NCBI GenBank assembly: GCA_963842975.1
Contig: CAWJIH010000011.1
Coordinates: 67,545 to 131,544 of the forward strand
Source of the DNA: JACJWR01 sp963842975
GTDB taxonomy: Bacteria > Actinomycetota > Actinomycetes > S36-B12 > UBA10799
DNA length: 64,000 nucleotides
Direction: 5' to 3'
Positions 25,785 through 33,936 of the stretch are shown here, piece by piece. The notes below the pieces were generated by a model. It was not told the origin of the DNA. It saw nothing but the letters and a program-made list of their open reading frames with translations, and did no database searches. The translations under genes and the position numbers were made by a program. Positions within the stretch are counted from its first letter, which is position 1, and each line of letters begins with the position of its first letter.

Positions 25785-27207
25785 CCAGGGGTGAGTCGGC
25801 GGCCCGATTCAGGACGCCACCGCCTGGATCATCGCCTGATCCGTCATCAGAGATGTACTTGTCGGTGTTCCGCACCGGATCGCGGTCGGGTCGCAGGGTG
25901 TTGCGGATGAGTACACCTGCGAACCACACCGTAAGGCCGATGTGGATCCAGATGGCCAACGCGTACCAGCCCTGTGGCAATCCTCGATTCGGCTCCTCCA
26001 GCCCGGCCAGGTATAGCCAGATGGCGGCGTAGTAGATGAGTTCACCGGCCTGCCAGGCCGCGAGGTAGCGCACCCGCGGAAGCGAAAGCACTGCCAGCGG
26101 CACCAGCCACATCATGTATTGCGGCGAATAGACCTTGTTCGTGAGCAGGAAGGCAGCCAGCACCAAAAACAGCATGGGCGCCAACCGTGGGCGCACCGGT
26201 GCCCACCAGATCAGCCCCGCGATCGCGAGGCACAGCAGCGCGAAGGTGCCGGTGCCCACCAGATTGATCGCATCCGGCGGGATGTTGAAGCCGGCGATCG
26301 ACAGCGCCAGCCAGGGTGAACCGAAGTCCTGGCCGCGATCCGAACTGAAGGTGTAGAACGTCGCCCAACCGTCGAAGTTCACCAACATCACCGGCACATT
26401 CGCCACCAGCCACGCGAGTACGACCCCCGCAAACATCCGGCCGAACGCCTTGAGTTGGCCCGCTCGGAGGCAAAGCACTACCAAAGGTCCCAGCAGGATC
26501 ACCGGGTAGAACTTCGCAGCAATGGCCAGCCCCAGCACCACGCCGGACCAAAAAACCACCTTGCGCGACCACAAGAGCAACGAAAGCGCGACCAGCGCGA
26601 CTGGCAGCATGTCCCAGTTGATCGCCGCGGGCAGCAAAAGGGCTGGCGAGGCGGCCACCAGGATCGCGTCGGTGGGCCGTTGCGGGTTGGTCAGCCCGGT
26701 GGCCACCACCGTCAGGATGAGCAGGCCGGCGATCAGGACCAGATTCGCGGCGTAGAACCCGATCGGGCCGCCCCCGAACAGCGGAGTCAGCCAAGCGGCG
26801 ATTTGGGCCATCAGGCCCGTGAGAACCGGATATTCGAAGACCTCTTGACCGGCAGCAGTGTCCAGATAGGGCAGGTAGCCATCGGCGAAGCCACGCAAAC
26901 TGAACAGCACTGGAATGTCCGAGTAGCACATGTGGGTGTAGCGACTACTGCCGGCGAAGCCGTCAGCCACGCACGGCAGGCGTAGCCCAACAGCGATCGC
27001 GTATCCGGCGGTCGCCACCACAATGGCCACCCGAATCGGAGTCCAGAACGACATCCCCAGCAGGGCTCGGGTGCCCACCTGGCCGCCGATCAGTTGGGAC
27101 GCGGCAGCGACGTCTGGGTCTTCCCAGGTCGGCACTGCGATCCGCGGTCGCGGGGGGTCCGGCTGAGTCGTTGGTTGTGGTGTGGGGGTGCTGCTGGGAT
27201 CGGACAT
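25738..27207 (-). CDS. GT87 family polyprenyl-phosphate-mannose-dependent mannosyltransferase
   Basis: A roughly 489-residue membrane protein of the GT-C fold. It has a Pro-rich N-terminus, a membrane segment near residue 60, an extracytoplasmic loop (VADGFAGSSRYTHMCYSDIP) and about 10 further membrane helices, with a GT87-like FEYPVLTGLMAQI motif and KFYPVILLGPLVVLC. Mycobacterial relatives next to ponA1 (Rv0051) are annotated as mannosyltransferases of lipoglycan assembly. ATG 27207 follows the upstream gene's stop by 7 bp. The substrate is inferred. Confidence 0.8.
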   Translation of the reverse strand: MSDPSSTPTPQPTTQPDPPRPRIAVPTWEDPDVAAASQLIGGQVGTRALLGMSFWTPIRVAIVVATAGYAIAVGLRLPCVADGFAGSSRYTHMCYSDIPVLFSLRGFADGYLPYLDTAAGQEVFEYPVLTGLMAQIAAWLTPLFGGGPIGFYAANLVLIAGLLILTVVATGLTNPQRPTDAILVAASPALLLPAAINWDMLPVALVALSLLLWSRKVVFWSGVVLGLAIAAKFYPVILLGPLVVLCLRAGQLKAFGRMFAGVVLAWLVANVPVMLVNFDGWATFYTFSSDRGQDFGSPWLALSIAGFNIPPDAINLVGTGTFALLCLAIAGLIWWAPVRPRLAPMLFLVLAAFLLTNKVYSPQYMMWLVPLAVLSLPRVRYLAAWQAGELIYYAAIWLYLAGLEEPNRGLPQGWYALAIWIHIGLTVWFAGVLIRNTLRPDRDPVRNTDKYISDDGSGDDPGGGVLNRAADSPLVTRRQSGPRHASSMP

Positions 27208-27214
27208 CTGCGGC

Positions 27215-28459
27215 TCAGTCCAGTCCCACGATTCGGTCGTAGCGGGCGACGTCGGGGTGCACCGCGCAGAGCCATTCGTCGCCGACCGCTGGCGTGCGGT
27301 AGCCGGCGGCCAACGCTTCGGAGACGTCCTCGGCACTCAGCCACACCAGGGAAGTTCCAGCTCCCGGCGGTTCGGCGAATCGGCGACGCTTACCGGCCCA
27401 CTCGAACGGGGATCGAAGCCTGCCGATGGTTTCCATGGCGTGGCCGGCAGCGGCAGTTGCCCGCTGCCGAAGTGTCGTCGTGCTGCTGGCCGGCAGGACG
27501 CTCACCCCATGGGAGGTACCGCCCCGCAGAGTGACGATGTAGCCATCTTTCGGGGTCCGGCGTTGCCGATCGCCCACGTCCCGGCCGCGCTCCACTCGGT
27601 GCACGGCCAGCACCGTGCCGTAGGCCTGGAGCGCGTCTGCTTGCGCCAGCCACAACTCCGAACCGCGCAAGATCTGCAGCGGCACCACTTCCAGCGCCTC
27701 GGCCAATTCCACTACCTCAGCGTCATCCAGTCGATTGATCCACATGGTTGTGGCGCTTTCATGCAGGTCGATGCCGGATTGCTCGACGGCGGCCAAGGCG
27801 CGGATCCACAACACCGTCCAACCCCAGGTTTCGCGCACTCGATTGGTCGCTTTCGCACTGAGCGCGTCGCCCCGGGAGTCCCCAATCGTGGTGACTTGCG
27901 GGCTTCGGGGCTGTTTGGCCGGCAGGTTCAGCGAGGCTCCACGAATATCGATCCGTCCGTCTCGCAGTGCGGTTCGGATCGTGTCATCGGCCAGGAGCGC
28001 GTCGAGGTCGGGTTCTTGCAGTCCGATGCAGTGCCGTGAGGTGAGGCCCTGCAGCACCACCGGTACGCAGCTGGTGGCCTGGCTGGCGAGTCGGTGCAAG
28101 GCGTCGGTGTTGGCAATCGTGCGAATCACCCTCGGCACCAGGGAATCGTCGAGTTGGCCCCAGACGTCTTCGCTGTGCGAATGCCGCGGATCCCACGGAT
28201 CGGTCACCAGGATTTCGCCGTCGAAGTGCGGCATCGCTGCGAGCGCGTCGTCGGCAGTAGTGACTGCGAGGGTCGATGCCCCCAGCGCTGCGGCTTCTCG
28301 GGCCAGCATTTCCCTGGACAGGCCCCAGGCGTGACTTTCGATACTCGGGATGAGGCCCACGTGTGGGTTTCCGCGCTGATCCGAGCGGGTGAGTGCTTGG
28401 TAGTCCGCCTTGATGCGACTGCGCCACGTTTCGGCGTCGACGTTCAGGCTGAAGCTCAC
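27215..28459 (-). CDS. Alanine-racemase-like protein, apparently lacking the PLP lysine
   Basis: A 414-residue protein with a barrel-like N-terminal half resembling the alanine racemase fold (GLIPSIESHAWGLSREMLAR, then AAALGASTLAVTTADDALAA) and a C-terminal beta domain (VLAVHRVERGRDVGDRQRRT). True alanine racemases have KADAYGHG around the PLP lysine; the aligned segment here (IPSIESHAWG) has no lysine. It may be a non-catalytic relative or use another chemistry. GTG 28459 is the likely start. It lies between nfo and GT87 in a tight operon, and a similar gene occurs near ponA in other actinobacteria, suggesting an envelope role. Confidence 0.55.
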   Translation of the reverse strand: MSFSLNVDAETWRSRIKADYQALTRSDQRGNPHVGLIPSIESHAWGLSREMLAREAAALGASTLAVTTADDALAAMPHFDGEILVTDPWDPRHSHSEDVWGQLDDSLVPRVIRTIANTDALHRLASQATSCVPVVLQGLTSRHCIGLQEPDLDALLADDTIRTALRDGRIDIRGASLNLPAKQPRSPQVTTIGDSRGDALSAKATNRVRETWGWTVLWIRALAAVEQSGIDLHESATTMWINRLDDAEVVELAEALEVVPLQILRGSELWLAQADALQAYGTVLAVHRVERGRDVGDRQRRTPKDGYIVTLRGGTSHGVSVLPASSTTTLRQRATAAAGHAMETIGRLRSPFEWAGKRRRFAEPPGAGTSLVWLSAEDVSEALAAGYRTPAVGDEWLCAVHPDVARYDRIVGLD

Positions 28460-28469
28460 GCTGATCAGA

Positions 28470-29273
28470 TTAGGCAGACCGGGGGTCGGAGCCGTGGAGC
28501 GACCTGCCGCGCACCAACTCGATGTCCTCGATGACCCCGGGGTAGGGCGTTTCACAGATCACCGCGTCGGGGTTGGCTGCTGTGATGGTGTCCAGCAGTC
28601 GCTCGACACCAATCGTGCCCGCACCGAAGTTGGCGTGTCGGTCGCGGCCGGAGTTCGCCTCGCCTAGGGAATCGTTGGCGTGAACCAAATCGATCCGGCC
28701 GGTGATGGACCGAACACGGGCAACGTCATCAGGCAGTGCCATCCCGCCGGCCCAGGCGTGGCAGGTGTCGAAGCAGAACCCGACGTCGAAGCCGTCCAGG
28801 CTGTCCCACAGGCGCTCCAACGCTTCTGGGTGGCGGGCCATGGCGTGATTGCCGCCAGCAGTGTTTTCGATCAGCACTGGACAGGCCAGGTCGAGCGCTT
28901 CGAAGGCCTTTCGCCAGTTGGCGAAGCCTTCCGCATCATCGTGTCCGTTGGTGACGTGCCCGCCGTGCACGATCACACCGGCGGCACCGATCTCGGCCGC
29001 CGCGGTAACTGTGGCTGCCAGCAACTTGCGGCTAGGGATTCGGATTCTGTTGTTGGGCGAGGCCACGTTGATGATGTAGGGCGCGTGTACGTAGAGGACA
29101 ACCCCGGCGGCACTGGCTGCTTCCTTGAGCGCCGCTGCGCCGTCGGGATAGGTGGTGGCTGGCTTCTTCCAACTCTGCGGATCACCGAGGAAGATCTGGG
29201 CTGCAGTAGCCCCGATTTCGCTGGCGGAGTTGATCGGGTCATCGGAGTTGACGTGAGCACCCACCGGGATCAT
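28470..29273 (-). CDS. nfo: Endonuclease IV (AP endonuclease family 2)
   Basis: A 267-residue TIM-barrel enzyme that incises DNA at abasic sites using three metal ions. The start is ATG 29273 (MIPVGAHVNSDDPINSASEI). Metal-ligand motifs are present: VHGGH, LIENTAGGNHAMA, FCFDTCHAWAGG, LVHANDSLGE and DRHANFGAGTIG, then ICETPYPG. Family length is normal (about 270-285). It is the first gene of a reverse-strand operon with the alanine-racemase-like and GT87 genes, divergent from rpsF. Confidence 0.93.
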   Translation of the reverse strand: MIPVGAHVNSDDPINSASEIGATAAQIFLGDPQSWKKPATTYPDGAAALKEAASAAGVVLYVHAPYIINVASPNNRIRIPSRKLLAATVTAAAEIGAAGVIVHGGHVTNGHDDAEGFANWRKAFEALDLACPVLIENTAGGNHAMARHPEALERLWDSLDGFDVGFCFDTCHAWAGGMALPDDVARVRSITGRIDLVHANDSLGEANSGRDRHANFGAGTIGVERLLDTITAANPDAVICETPYPGVIEDIELVRGRSLHGSDPRSA

Positions 29274-29418
29274 GCTCAGCCACTGTAGTCGTCGGGCGTG
29301 GTGCGGTTCACAGCTACACATCTTGCGGTCTGTGCTGAGTCCGCGGGGGCCTCGGGTAGGATCGGAGGCCGTGCCTTGGATTGGCCCAATGCCCATCCAG
29401 GTTCGCGCTACGCAAAAG

Positions 29419-29464
29419 ACCTCCTGTCACGGATGGACCGTGGCCGACTTAGTCCGAAGGAGGT
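29419..29464 (+). promoter_or_regulatory. rpsF leader hairpin sequestering the Shine-Dalgarno sequence
   Basis: In the untranslated leader of rpsF, ACCTCCT (29419-29425) is an exact complement of the ribosome-binding site AGGAGGT (29458-29464), and a nested stem CACGG/CCGTG (29428-29442) brings them together. This would hide the rpsF start. Many bacteria have an S6:S18-binding leader upstream of rpsF with autoregulatory function; whether this is that motif is inference. Confidence 0.5.
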
Positions 29465-29473
29465 GGTCTGATC

Positions 29474-29761
29474 GTGCGTCGCTACGAAATTGGTGTGATT
29501 CTCGACCCGGAGCTCGAGGAGCGCACAGTCGCTCCCAGCCTTGAGACGTACCTGAACGTCATCAAGGCTGAAGGCGGTTCAGTGGATGGTGTCGACATTT
29601 GGGGCCGTCGTCGACTGGCCTACGACATCAACCGCAAGGCCGAAGGCATCTACGCCTTCATGAACGTCACCGCCACCCCGGACGCAGTTGCCGAACTCGA
29701 CCGGCAATTGGGCCTGAACGAGTCCGTGATGCGGACCAAAGTCATCCGGAAAGACAGCTGA
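29474..29761 (+). CDS. rpsF: 30S ribosomal protein S6
   Basis: A 95-residue S6 protein (RRYEIGVILDPELEERTVAP; WGRRRLAYDINRKAEGIYAF), which binds S18 on the platform of the small subunit. GTG 29474 has the strong site AAGGAGGT about 10 nt upstream. It is first in the conserved rpsF-ssb-rpsR-rplI operon. The leader can pair with the ribosome-binding site, suggesting translational control. Confidence 0.97.
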   Translation: MRRYEIGVILDPELEERTVAPSLETYLNVIKAEGGSVDGVDIWGRRRLAYDINRKAEGIYAFMNVTATPDAVAELDRQLGLNESVMRTKVIRKDS

Positions 29762-29770
29762 GGTCCCGCC

Positions 29771-30259
29771 ATGGCAGGTGAAACCCCAATTACCCTGGTG
29801 GGGAACTTGGTGGACGACCCAGAACTGCGCTTCACCGCCAGCGGGGTCGCCGTGGCGAACTTCCGCGTGGCCTCAACCCCGCGGATCTACGACAAGCAAG
29901 CCGGCGAATGGCGAGACGGGGACTCCTTGTTCCTTTCCTGCAGCGTCTGGCGGCAATACGCGGAGAACGTCGCGGAGTCTCTGACGAAGGGCAATCGAGT
30001 CATCGTCACAGGGCGGCTCAAGCAGCGCAGCTACGAGACTCAAGCGGGTGAGCGCCGCACCGTGATGGAGATCGAGGTCGATGAGGTCGGCCCGTCGCTT
30101 CGCAGTGCCACGGCCAAGGTAGCTCGGGTGTCACGCGATGGCGGATTCGGCGGCGGCGGTCAAGCCGCAGCTTCCACTCCGCCGGCCGACCCTTGGGCTT
30201 CGTCGCCCGCCGGAGGCAACTCCTGGGGTGGCGCAGCCGACGAGCAACCGCCTTTCTAG
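29771..30259 (+). CDS. ssb: Single-stranded DNA-binding protein
   Basis: A 162-residue SSB with an OB fold (ETPITLVGNLVDDPELRFTA; FLSCSVWRQYAENVAESLTK; RVIVTGRLKQRSYETQAGER), a Gly/Ala/Pro-rich linker and an acidic-aromatic end, DEQPPF, the hydrophobic tip used to recruit replication and repair proteins. It lies 9 bp after rpsF in the S6-SSB-S18 operon. Confidence 0.97.
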   Translation: MAGETPITLVGNLVDDPELRFTASGVAVANFRVASTPRIYDKQAGEWRDGDSLFLSCSVWRQYAENVAESLTKGNRVIVTGRLKQRSYETQAGERRTVMEIEVDEVGPSLRSATAKVARVSRDGGFGGGGQAAASTPPADPWASSPAGGNSWGGAADEQPPF

Positions 30260-30302
30260 GCGCCTGCTGTTGTCCCAAGCACACTAGGGCGATGCCCTCC
30301 GC

Positions 30303-30326
30303 GGGTTGGCGTTCGGTACGCCGACC
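30303..30326 (+). other. Hairpin between ssb and rpsR
   Basis: A GC-rich stem of about 9 bp (GGGTTGGCG with CGCCGACCC, one wobble) with a short loop occupies the ssb-rpsR gap. It has no U-tract and rpsR has its own ribosome-binding site, so it may be an attenuator or processing site. The evidence is the inverted repeat only. Confidence 0.4.
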
Positions 30327-30365
30327 CGGCTAATGACTAGACCAAGAATCGAATGAGGACCACTC

Positions 30366-30623
30366 ATGGGTAAGCAAGCAGCGCGGAATGCAGCCGCGAA
30401 CCAGACGAAGATCAAGAAGAAGGTTTGTCCCTTCTGCAAAGACAAAATCACCCACATTGACTACAAAGACGCCAACCTGTTGCGCAAGTACATCTCCGAC
30501 CGGGGCAAGATCCGCGCCCGGCGCGTGACTGGCAACTGCACCCAGCACCAGCGAGACGTTGCGATGGCGATCAAGAACGCTCGCGAGTTGGCGCTGCTGC
30601 CGTACACGACTGTCGGCCGGTAG
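30366..30623 (+). CDS. rpsR: 30S ribosomal protein S18
   Basis: An 85-residue basic protein with the S18 core (IDYKDANLLRKYISDRGKIR; RVTGNCTQHQRDVAMAIKNA), the partner of S6. The N-terminal VCPFCKDK with a later Cys (GNC) indicates the form that retains zinc-type cysteines. ATG 30366 follows a leader hairpin; rplI begins 16 bp after the stop. Confidence 0.97.
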   Translation: MGKQAARNAAANQTKIKKKVCPFCKDKITHIDYKDANLLRKYISDRGKIRARRVTGNCTQHQRDVAMAIKNARELALLPYTTVGR

Positions 30624-30639
30624 GGAAGGGACCACAGCG

Positions 30640-31086
30640 ATGAAGTTGATTCTGATCCACGACGTGACTGGCCTCGGCGAGTCTGGCGACGTCGTCGAAG
30701 TCAAAGACGGCTACGGCCGCAACTATCTAGTGCCGCGCGGTTACGCCGTCCGCTGGACCAAGGGTGGCGAAAAGCAGATTGACCAGATTCGCCGTGCTCG
30801 CGCAGCCCGGGAAATCCGTGGAGTTGATCATGCGAAGGAAGTACAGGCAGTGCTCGAGGCGCTGGAGATCACTGTTCCCGCTCGGGCGCACGACGGCGGA
30901 CAGCTGTTCGGGTCCGTAACTGAGGCCGATGTCGCCGCTGCGATCCGCGCAGCCGGCGGGCCTGCGGTGGAAAAACGATCGATCCAGTTGCCGGGTCACG
31001 TGAAGCACATCGGTGACGTGAAGGCCGCTATCGAGTTGCATCCAGAGGTCGCTGCCAACATCACGGTGTCGGTAGTTCCCGCCTGA
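30640..31086 (+). CDS. rplI: 50S ribosomal protein L9
   Basis: A 148-residue L9 with the N-terminal domain MKLILIHDVTGLGESGDVVE and GYGRNYLVPRGYAVRWTKG, the connecting helix and a C-terminal domain (HDGGQLFGSVTEADVAAAIR; LPGHVKHIGDVKAAIELHPE). GGGAAGGGA precedes ATG 30640. It is the last gene of the rpsF operon and is followed by a strong terminator hairpin. Confidence 0.97.
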   Translation: MKLILIHDVTGLGESGDVVEVKDGYGRNYLVPRGYAVRWTKGGEKQIDQIRRARAAREIRGVDHAKEVQAVLEALEITVPARAHDGGQLFGSVTEADVAAAIRAAGGPAVEKRSIQLPGHVKHIGDVKAAIELHPEVAANITVSVVPA

Positions 31087-31099
31087 CCGCAAGAACACC

Positions 31100-31139
31100 A
31101 GTGTGGGTGTACCCGGGTTCGCCTGGGTACACCCACACT
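31100..31139 (+). terminator. Rho-independent-type terminator after rplI
   Basis: A perfect 15-bp stem (AGTGTGGGTGTACCC with its exact complement at 31125-31139) around a loop containing TTCG, starting 14 bp after the rplI stop. A short T-containing stretch (GCGTTTTC) follows a few bases later. It insulates the ribosomal operon from the DnaA-box region and dnaB. Confidence 0.9.
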
Positions 31140-31234
31140 TGCGTTTTCGGACCCTGGATCTCTCGGCCGGCCAGCGTAGGCACGTAGGCAACATCGGGGT
31201 TAACGCAACCGTAACGGCAAATGTAAGTGAATCT

Positions 31235-31421
31235 TGGGGATAAGTAGACTCGCCCGACGACAGATTCCTTATCCACTGGAATTGGAGGGGATAAGTGCAG
31301 GTCAGAGGTGGTTTCGAGGTCCAAATTCGGCCATCTACACACAGCTTGTCCACAGGCTGTCCCCACGTTTCCACTGTCTTGGGCGTTGTGCTCCGTACCT
31401 TCGTCCACATCTTTATCCACA
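31235..31421. promoter_or_regulatory. DnaA-box cluster upstream of dnaB (candidate origin or DnaA-binding locus)
   Basis: Within 187 bp there are two perfect boxes, TTGTCCACA (31346-31354) and TTATCCACA (31413-31421), and at least six one- or two-mismatch boxes: TGGGGATAA (31235-31243), TTATCCACT (31269-31277), AGGGGATAA (31286-31294), CTGTCCCCA (31357-31365), GTTTCCACT (31367-31375) and TCGTCCACA (31401-31409). Most point the same way. They fill the 491-bp gap between rplI and dnaB. Actinobacterial origins have such clusters, usually between dnaA and dnaN. Whether this one initiates replication or only binds DnaA is not decided by sequence. Confidence 0.7.
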
Positions 31422-31577
31422 GGCCGAATCTCACATAGTGGACACTTCCGTCTCATGTGTTACAACGGTGCTCACGGTCGGATAGACCTGTCGTGTCGGA
31501 CCCGGGGGCTATCTGTTGTGGGTAGTCGGAGTGGTCAGTGAAGGTGGCCACGTACTGCGGTCAGAAGGAGGTAATCC

Positions 31578-32954
31578 GTGAGCGTCGTCGATGTATCAAC
31601 GTCGGTGGAGCGCGGGGCTGGCGAGCGCACCCCTGCGCTCGAACGAGTCCCACCGAGCGATCCATTCGCCGAACAGTCCGTGTTGGGCGGAATGCTGCTG
31701 AGCAAGGATGCGATCGCGGATGTGGTGGATCGCATCCGTGGGGTGGACTTCTACCAGCCTGCCCACGAACTCATTTTTGAGACGGTCATGGCCCTCTACG
31801 GGCAGGGCGAGCCAGCCGATGCGGTGACGGTGGCGGCCTCCCTCAGCAGAGCTGGAGACTTGCAGCGGGTCGGTGGGGCGTCGTATCTGCACACCCTCGT
31901 CGCGGGGGTGCCCACGGCGGCAAACGCCGGCTACTACGCGGAGATCGTCCGGGAAAAGGCGATCCTGCGGCGATTGGTGACGGCGGGCACGCGCATTGCC
32001 CAACTTGGGTACTCGGCCCAAGGTGAGGTAGACGCGATCGTCGACCGCGCGCAGGCCGAGGTGTACGACGTCACCTCGGACCGCACCTCGGAGGACTACC
32101 AGGTGCTCGCCGACCTTATGCACGATGCGATGGCAGAGATCGAGACGATCGCCAACCGCGGCGGGGCCATGGTTGGAGTGCCGACTGGCTTCGCGGATCT
32201 CGATGCCCTCACTAACGGCCTGCACGCCGGTCAAATGATCGTGGTTGCCGCGCGCCCCGCGATGGGCAAATCCACCGTAGGTCTCGATTTCGCTCGCAGC
32301 GCCAGCATTCGGAACGGTTTGACCAGCGCGATCTTCTCGCTGGAAATGTCGCGTACCGAAATCGTGATGCGCCTTCTGAGCGCCGAGGCGCAGATTCCCT
32401 TGCAGCACATGCGATCAGGGAACATGTCCGACACCGACTGGACGAAGATGGCCAAACACATGAGTCGGGTGTCCGAGGCTCCGCTGTTCATTGATGATTC
32501 GCCGAACCTCACCATGATGGAAATCCGTGCCAAGTGCCGACGGCTCAAGCAACGGCACGATCTGCGCTTGGTGATCATCGACTACATGCAGCTGATGACC
32601 AGCGGACGCAAGGTGGAGAGTCGCCAGCAGGAAGTCAGTGAGTTCTCACGGTCGATGAAGCTGCTCGCCAAGGAACTGGATGTCCCCGTGATTGCGATCA
32701 GCCAGTTGAATCGGGGTCCCGAGCAGCGCACCGACAAACGGCCGATGGTCTCGGACTTGCGCGAGTCCGGATCCATCGAACAGGACGCGGACATCGTCAT
32801 GCTGCTGCACCGTGAGGACGCCTACGAGCCCGAGTCCCCACGGGCCGGGGAGGCGGATTTCATCATCGCCAAACATCGCAACGGTCCGACCAGCACGATT
32901 CCGGTCGCTTTTCAGGGTCACTACAGTCGGTTTGTGGACCTTGCCCGCGCATAA
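31578..32954 (+). CDS. dnaB: Replicative DNA helicase DnaB
   Basis: The hexameric helicase that unwinds DNA at the fork. The 458-residue protein has the N-terminal DnaB domain (PFAEQSVLGGMLLSKDAIAD), a linker, and the RecA-like domain with Walker A ARPAMGKST, FSLEMSRTEIVMRLLSAEA, Walker B LVIIDYMQLM and the arginine-finger region SDLRESGSIEQDADIV. It has normal length with no intein. GTG 31578 is preceded by AAGGAGG. A DnaA-box cluster lies directly upstream. Confidence 0.97.
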   Translation: MSVVDVSTSVERGAGERTPALERVPPSDPFAEQSVLGGMLLSKDAIADVVDRIRGVDFYQPAHELIFETVMALYGQGEPADAVTVAASLSRAGDLQRVGGASYLHTLVAGVPTAANAGYYAEIVREKAILRRLVTAGTRIAQLGYSAQGEVDAIVDRAQAEVYDVTSDRTSEDYQVLADLMHDAMAEIETIANRGGAMVGVPTGFADLDALTNGLHAGQMIVVAARPAMGKSTVGLDFARSASIRNGLTSAIFSLEMSRTEIVMRLLSAEAQIPLQHMRSGNMSDTDWTKMAKHMSRVSEAPLFIDDSPNLTMMEIRAKCRRLKQRHDLRLVIIDYMQLMTSGRKVESRQQEVSEFSRSMKLLAKELDVPVIAISQLNRGPEQRTDKRPMVSDLRESGSIEQDADIVMLLHREDAYEPESPRAGEADFIIAKHRNGPTSTIPVAFQGHYSRFVDLARA

Positions 32955-33046
32955 CTGAGCCGAACTGGGCGCTACAAAGTGCCCACTGCGGGTAATGATC
33001 AGGCACAACTCGGGCCATACCGGAGTGAACGTGGCATCCTGCCCAC

Positions 33047-33556
33047 ATGGGACTGTTGCGTAATCGAGATTCCGGGCCGGCTCCGACGAGATTCGTCATG
33101 CAGGAGAAGTTGCTGTCGATCGGCGACGACTCCTGGATTGAAGACTCCGAGGGGCGGCGGGCCTTCAAAGTCGATGGAAAGGCGCTGCGGGTCCGCGACA
33201 CCTTCATCCTGGAGGACGCCAGCGGCGCGGAAGTGGCCCGAATTGTGGAGAAGATGGTGGCCGTCCGCGACAAGATGCGGATCGAGATGCCGGGGCTCAA
33301 CGCCACCGTCATGAAGCGCGCCATCGGTATCCGGGACCGGTTCAAAATCGACGTTGACGGCGGCGACGACCTCAGCGCGATCGGCAACTTTCTCGACCAC
33401 GAATACAAGGTGGAACAGAACGGGGCCACGGTGGCGGAAGTCTCGAAGAAGTGGTTTCGGGTGCGAGACACCTACGGCGTCGAGGTGATGCCGGATGCCG
33501 ACGTCCCGTTCATGCTGGCCATCACGATCGCGATCGATGGACTTGCACATGACTAG
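33047..33556 (+). CDS. LURP-one-related (Tubby-like fold) protein
   Basis: A 169-residue protein built of short beta repeats typical of the LURP-one-related family: FVMQEKLLSIGDDSWIEDSE, FKVDGKALRVRDTFILED, VRDKMRIEMPGLNATVMKRA, IRDRFKIDVDGG. The fold is a 12-stranded barrel around a helix, often membrane-tethered in eukaryotes; the bacterial role is unknown. It stands alone downstream of dnaB. Confidence 0.8.
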   Translation: MGLLRNRDSGPAPTRFVMQEKLLSIGDDSWIEDSEGRRAFKVDGKALRVRDTFILEDASGAEVARIVEKMVAVRDKMRIEMPGLNATVMKRAIGIRDRFKIDVDGGDDLSAIGNFLDHEYKVEQNGATVAEVSKKWFRVRDTYGVEVMPDADVPFMLAITIAIDGLAHD

Positions 33557-33644
33557 AGCGATCCGTGCCATCGTTGGTTCGGCCAGGGCGGCCACCAATC
33601 GAACGCCCAATTGATCACTAACCCGATACAACTGAGGAGGCCTA

Positions 33645-33896
33645 ATGTCGGAGCAGGATCCGGTCAAGTCGTCGCACATGTCGGTGGGCGGGGTTGATCT
33701 CACCTTCCGGCGAATTCTGGGGATCGTAATCGGCATCGTGGCGCTGATCTTCGTGTTCAGCAACACCGACCAAGTGACGCTGCAGTTCCTCTGGATCGGC
33801 ATCTCGGCGCCGGCTTGGGTGCTGCTGGGGGTGCTCCTCCTGGCCGGATTCCTGGTCGGTTTCATGCTCGGTCGCAAGCGCTACAAGCAAGCCTGA
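33645..33896 (+). CDS. LapA/DUF1049 family small membrane protein
   Basis: An 83-residue protein with two membrane segments (ILGIVIGIVALIFVFSNTDQ and VLLGVLLLAGFLVGFMLG) and a basic tail (GRKRYKQA). The NTDQVTLQFLW turn and the GFLVGFMLGR motif are typical of LapA (lipopolysaccharide assembly protein A) domains, widespread in Gram-positives with unknown function. GGAGG precedes the ATG. Confidence 0.85.
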   Translation: MSEQDPVKSSHMSVGGVDLTFRRILGIVIGIVALIFVFSNTDQVTLQFLWIGISAPAWVLLGVLLLAGFLVGFMLGRKRYKQA

Positions 33897-33936
33897 CCGG
33901 CGCCGCCCTGTCCATCTGCCACCGATAATCAAGCCG

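Noticed and set aside
31578..32954. Intein in dnaB
   Set aside because: Actinobacterial dnaB often carries one, but here the helicase motifs are contiguous and the length is normal.
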